Shown one piece after another: positions 8,838-12,513 of a DNA stretch of 12,513 bases. Each line of letters begins with the position of its first letter. The first letter of the stretch is position 1. A model generated the notes under the pieces. The model worked only from the letters and a program-made list of their open reading frames with translations, searched no databases and was not told where the DNA came from. Both the position numbers and the translations under genes were made by a program. The DNA lies in NCBI RefSeq assembly GCF_000003605.2, contig NW_003132853.1, positions 379,903-392,415 of the forward strand, written 5' to 3'. This stretch comes from Saccoglossus kowalevskii. Taxonomy: Eukaryota; Hemichordata; Enteropneusta; Harrimaniidae.

Positions 8838-8914
8838 TATTATTTATTTGTCATCTTTCATCCCAGATGACTTGAAATAATAAGCATGCCACTGCAATGT
8901 CAGGTGACATGCTT
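8838..8914. repeat. Two adjacent small hairpins
   Basis: The first has TTATTATTT...TCATCT pairing across 8838-8856 and 8865-8883, with an internal loop. The second has aagcatgccac (8882-8892) pairing with gtgacatgctt (8904-8914) with one mismatch. They touch at 8882-8883. They may be parts of a degraded foldback element. Confidence 0.5.
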
Positions 8915-9245
8915 CTGAATACGTAATCGAATCCGTCATAGCGTACAGCAGCCTGATGAGGTTGCGTTCTTCTCGATGCCGGTCAGCCGACAAGGGCGCT
9001 ACTCACGCCTACATGACAGGCTAAGCTTACAGCTACTCACTGTTATAAGTATTTACTAAAACGATAAATGTCTATAATTCACTTCATCACCATTTCTGCT
9101 TAAGAGAAATTATTATTATGATATATTTCATAACCAAAGCAACATAAACAAGTAATTACAGAAATATTATACAGAAAAGAAAATGTATAAATCACATGGC
9201 ATGGAAAAACGAAATAATTTTCTCCTGTATTTATTTCATCTTTAG

Positions 9246-9450
9246 CATTACGCCCGAAGAGTATCGGGGCAATCTAGGCGTAACGTTGGTGAACGATTCG
9301 ATTACAGCTGCCCAAGGTTTCGGGATGGAATTCATGCTCACATTCATACTTGTATTCACAATCTTCAGCACGGTGGATCCTAAACGTCATGTGACTGGTA
9401 GTCAACCAATAGCAATTGGGCTTGCAATTATCATTGATCATCTCATTGGA
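9246..9450 (+). CDS. Aquaporin gene B, exon 2 (loop C to TM5)
   Basis: This exon continues gene B with residues 118-185. Its first base completes Ala117. It reads ITPEEYRGNLGVTLVND, with a possible glycosylation sequon Asn133-Asp-Ser in extracellular loop C. TM4 (QGFGMEFMLTFILVFTIF) follows, then loop D (STVDPKRHVTGSQ), then TM5 ending IIIDHLIG. His182 matches the helix-5 selectivity-filter His. The residue before it is Asp181, where AQP1 has Gly and gene A has Ala, an odd charge within TM5. The exon ends in phase 0 before GTAAGT, exactly like the 205-bp exon of gene A. The next exon should be about 81 bp with the second NPA box, and it was not found before the window ends. Confidence 0.95.
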
Positions 9451-9620
9451 GTAAGTAAAACCAATATTATATTTGCATGTAACAAAGATGTATTTCAAAT
9501 ATTATAATTATATGAATCGTGGTAGAAAACCCAGCTGTGTCGTCACTGTTTTTCTCAAGAAACTTCAGATCATTTGAGAAATAAGATTGTGATATCTATT
9601 CAACAGGCGTTTATAAAATG

Positions 9621-9887
9621 TTAAAGTGCGGTAGTCGTCGCGCTGCGCATGTGCCACATGTGTGTTGATAAATATTGATTGATGGGGTTTGACCTGGGCG
9701 CGACTGGCACTGATTACCGCCGGTGACTCCTTTGATACTTTCCAATAACATGCAAATTACTTAATTAAAGCTTGGAAACATCTCAATTCGTACTCGTTGA
9801 TCTTCACAACAGTCAAAGTCGCTGTCTTTGTTTATATGAGACCCATATTTCTCGCACATGCGCAGCGCGATGACTACCGCGCTTTAA
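9621..9887. repeat. Inverted repeat with 34-bp arms (possible miniature DNA transposon)
   Basis: The left arm 9621-9654 (ttaaagtgcggtagtcgtcg and on to catgtgc) and the right arm 9854-9887 are reverse complements at 32 of 34 positions. Both differences would be G-U pairs in RNA. Weaker similarity continues outside (ttataaaatg versus ttataacaaac). The 199-bp interior has no coding capacity of note. The arrangement fits a non-autonomous inverted-repeat transposon of about 270-300 bp; no clear target duplication was seen. Confidence 0.65.
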
Positions 9888-10190
9888 GTTTGTTATAATT
9901 TGACCAACGTGGTGTTTTGCAACTACGTTCATCATCATTCGAACACCTTTCACGGATAACGTATTGCCATCCCTCAGTATTATTATTGTTTTAAGGCCGG
10001 GCATCACATAACGGTGACGCTGTTTATTATATTGCCATTTTTACTGCTCCTATTATTCACTGTTGTGTTCAGTTCGTGCCGAGACTCAAGCACCAGTGGT
10101 TTACGTCACCACTTGACGACCCATTGGAACAACTAGCGATGTCCAATTGTTTGAACTGTTCATACAATAACTTATTAGTTTAGTCCTTGC

Positions 10191-10397
10191 GCCTTGTCGT
10201 TGAATTCGAATGTCAACGTTCCGTATGAATAGTCAGTTATTGCGTGGCGTGTCGATCTCGTTTTGGTGACACTGTATTGAAATGATGCTTGCATTATTGT
10301 GTTAGACAAAGACAGCATGTCAAGTAACCAACCGAGGCCACTGACCCGGAAAACAACCTCGCATTCATTGTCCCCACTTCTATGTCTACCGCTGAAT
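10191..10397. repeat. 207-bp dispersed repeat, copy 1
   Basis: It begins gccttgtcgttgaattcg and ends ctaccgctgaat. It aligns without gaps to 11378-11584 with 11 differences (about 95% identity by eye count), nine of them transitions. On the minus strand one frame is open across the whole copy, reading ...NECEVVFRVSGLGWLLDM..., and ends DKAQGLN-stop just outside. I recognise no family. Confidence 0.9.
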
Positions 10398-11303
10398 GAA
10401 TGGCTTTTGTTATTTTATGGTGTTCCATGATTATACAACAGTCTCCGTGGAGAGATTATGTTTATAACAACAGCTCATAGGGCGCGGTCAGTCACATATT
10501 CCATAGAAGGTCAGTTTCATTAGTCAGCTAAGAACAAGCCCCCATTTCAATCCATGTAACGCGGGTAAATAATATAATGAACCAAGATGAAAGGACTTTA
10601 AATTTGTATACTGTAACATACTTTATTTTTGCTTGGAATTTATTTTCACTATTTTATTATACTCAAAACGTTCCAGCTAAAATAACGTATTTTACAGTAT
10701 ATATAAATTGCCGTCCAATGCAGTTAAGACTGTATATTGCAAAATGCTGTCAGTTTTTAAAACAGTCACGGTCTCTTCATTGAGACTGAAATCCGGGTCA
10801 TTCTAATCGTCGGTCAGTGTGACAGTGGTACATCGGTGCACTATATATATAAGAAACAGACAAAAACGTATACAATCAATTACAGAATTATTTAATAAAC
10901 AGCTCTTACCTAAATCCCTGAAATATTATTAGTATTGTGCATCTCGCCAGGCACGTGAAATCATTTTGACCATGCAAAAATGAACAGAGATCAGAAATCT
11001 ATTCACATATTCAAACCCAGGAACAATGAAACTCCAATTGCACTCAATGACACATAGTGGCTGTCTCGCCAAAAATATCGAATGTCAGCCACACAGTAAT
11101 TGGCTTTAAACACAAGTCACAAGACTACTAGTATTTTAATGCTGCACAACACAACACACCAGACAGCTGTCCTGTCCTTGGCCTCAAAAAAACGAAGAAG
11201 AAATAAAGAAACGGATCTCAACTATAGAGGACACCAATCACAATATAGGGACATATTCATAAGAATATGGTTTGGTTTATATAAAATTATATATATATAC
11301 TGA

Positions 11304-11704
11304 GTATACACCACTTTTCATTCATTTCATTCTGAACTTTCCATCAGTATTATGTAGTGCACCACGTTGATTCTTCAGCCTTGTCGTTGAATTCGAATAT
11401 CAGCGTTCCGTATGAATGGTCAGTTATTGCGTAGCGTGTCGATCTCGTTTCGGTGACACTGTATAGAAACGATGCTTGCATTATTGTGTTAGACAAAGAC
11501 AGCATGTCAAGTGACCAACCGAGGCCACTGACACGGGAAACAACCTCGCATTCATTGTCCCCACTTCTATGTCTACTGCTGAATATATGACCTTTTTACA
11601 CTCAAAATATATATATACATGTATATACACCACTTTTCATTCATTTCATTCTCAATATTCAACGTTTCATCAGTATTATGTAGTGCATCATCTTGATTCT
11701 TCAG
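11304..11704. repeat. Partial tandem duplication with a period of about 320 bp
   Basis: A block of about 75-83 bp (tatacaccacttttcattca...gattcttcag) occurs at about 11304-11378 and again at about 11622-11704, each preceded by an (AT)n run. Copy 2 of the 207-bp repeat sits between them. Reading on the minus strand, the upstream unit keeps only the end of the repeat. It looks like a unit of 207-bp repeat plus 75-83-bp block duplicated and then truncated. Confidence 0.8.
11378..11584. repeat. 207-bp dispersed repeat, copy 2
   Basis: Same orientation as copy 1. The minus-strand frame is also open here and runs on through the flanking block as FEFNDKAEESTWCTT before a TAA. Of the 11 differences from copy 1, about 8 change the amino acid and 3 do not, which is what neutral drift gives. 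So the frame may be chance or a dead gene fragment. An AG (attcag on the minus strand) precedes the shared part in both copies. Confidence 0.9.
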
Positions 11705-11732
11705 CAAAGGATTATGGGTAAATGATGATATA

Positions 11733-12136
11733 GCGTTTCAGAAGACCTAGATTTAAAATTTGTCAAGGGGAAGCATGCCCTGGACCCCTTAGTAAGGTCG
11801 TAATTACGGCGTGAGGGATGGTAAGCAGACTCAATGCAAAATTACGTGTCGCCGCCTCTGAGGTAGATGAAACGATTACATGACGTGACTCATGATGCTG
11901 ATGATTCCAAGACTGTCCAGGTTCGCTGTGTTAAGTGTTCATTTCGAACACCCCCTCAAAAAATGTTTGGGCGTCGCCCACCTAAAATCAAGTTGAAACC
12001 CTTTGTGTCAGAAAAAGTTGCCACTCAAAATGCAGGAAATGGCGTTTCAGAGGGTCTATATTTCAAAATCGTTAAGGGGAGAATGCCCCGGAACCCCTAG
12101 AAAGGATGCGCCTTTGGCACGAGGTATGGTGAGCAG
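11733..12136. repeat. Partial tandem duplication with a period of about 309 bp
   Basis: A block of about 95 bp at 11733-11828 (gcgtttcaga...ggtaagcag) returns in diverged form at 12042-12136. Both contain a G/C-rich core (aaggggaagcatgccctgga versus aaggggagaatgccccgg) and end in tggtaagcag or tggtgagcag. Similarity fades beyond each block. G-rich cores of this type are, as I recall, common in repeats of aquatic invertebrates. The open frame 11867-12100 spans most of the unit, runs into the second block, and is judged repeat-derived. Confidence 0.75.
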
Positions 12137-12513
12137 TATCTCGATCCTCCATTAAAAATTTTGTGCCGTTGAATATCGTTGAATGTGAATTTTTGTGGGA
12201 TTTTTGTTATGTAACCATTTAATTGTGCCACCATTAAAATTATTAAAATTTCAAATGCAAACATTACACATAAAAAGCAAACAAAGTTACCAAGGGTGAG
12301 TTGTTACAAATAAACCAAAATGCTGTTATAAAAGGTCCATGGAATTGTGAACCATATTTTTTTCGTTAATATCAATGAAAGCCAGTATGACAAGGTCGCG
12401 TGAGTTGCGCCCTTCACGGTGCTTCAAACCCAACACAGTTGGCCTACATGTCAGGCTACAATGAAAGCAGAAGAAGCTCATCGCGAAGTCTCTTGTCAGT
12501 ATAATAAAATCCC

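Larger units (their letters stand above)
6416..9245 (+). other. Intron 1 of gene B (2,830 bp)
   Basis: GTAAGT donor and tttcatctttag acceptor; joining the flanking exons restores one codon (GC+C, Ala) and a continuous aquaporin. The intron contains a near-perfect palindrome at 6625-6673, a TACTAGTA at 6739, overlapping chance open frames at 6784-7048, a T28 run at 8156-8183, a 21-bp tandem pair at 8226-8267 and hairpins at 8737-8770 and 8838-8914. No nested gene could be supported on either strand. Confidence 0.88.
9451..12513 (+). other. Intron 2 of gene B (or sequence beyond a broken gene), to window end
   Basis: A strong GTAAGT donor opens this stretch. I searched all of it by eye for a phase-0 exon like gene A's IGYTSVGINPARTLG and for a VFWAGP-like TM6 exon and found neither. 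It contains an inverted repeat at 9621-9887, two copies of a 207-bp repeat, two partial tandem duplications and several AT runs. An intron longer than 3 kb is the simplest reading. Confidence 0.6.

Noticed and set aside
9520-9550. AAC CCA GCT GTG, reading NPAV, soon after exon 2 of gene B
   Set aside because: The second box should be NPAR after a TM5-like stretch. This frame has a TGA a few codons upstream and no aquaporin context.
11867-12100. 77-codon open frame with a CVKC motif
   Set aside because: It lies in the 309-bp tandem unit and ends inside its G-rich repeat block, so it is judged repeat-derived. Two Cys alone do not make a zinc finger.

Overview
The window is animal nuclear DNA. 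It is AT-rich, the genes are split by GT-AG introns, and most of the length is non-coding and rich in small repeats and palindromes. It carries parts of two aquaporin (MIP family) genes, head to tail on the + strand. The protein style (ITPEEYRGNLG, PEEVRGNMG) and the repeat-rich non-coding DNA suggest a marine invertebrate, perhaps a mollusc. That placement is inference only; nothing here proves the taxon.

Layout. 1-482 is the end of an intron of aquaporin gene A, whose first exon lies left of the window. Its remaining exons are 483-687, 1369-1449 and 1943-2185, ending in TGA, with polyadenylation signals at 2389 and 2469. About 3.5 kb of intergenic DNA follows. Gene B starts at 6066 with exon 1 (6066-6415), then a 2.83 kb intron, then exon 2 (9246-9450). 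No later exon of gene B is visible in the last 3.06 kb, so the gene either continues past the right edge or is broken.

The two genes share the same intron phases, an identical exon-2 length (205 bp) and about 59% protein identity over that exon (40 of 68 residues, counted by eye). They are therefore an old tandem duplication. Both look like orthodox water-type channels rather than glycerol channels. Gene B has an unusual Val where most water aquaporins have Phe in the selectivity filter. Gene A has Val at the site of the AQP1 mercury-sensitive Cys and ends in a possible PDZ-binding tail.

The last 2.4 kb is a repeat patch: a 207-bp repeat in two direct copies about 95% identical, a partial tandem duplication of about 320 bp, and another of about 309 bp. 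Several hairpins and inverted repeats lie in the introns and the intergenic DNA. No rRNA, tRNA, CRISPR array or bacterial-type operon was seen, and no clearly new biological system could be supported.
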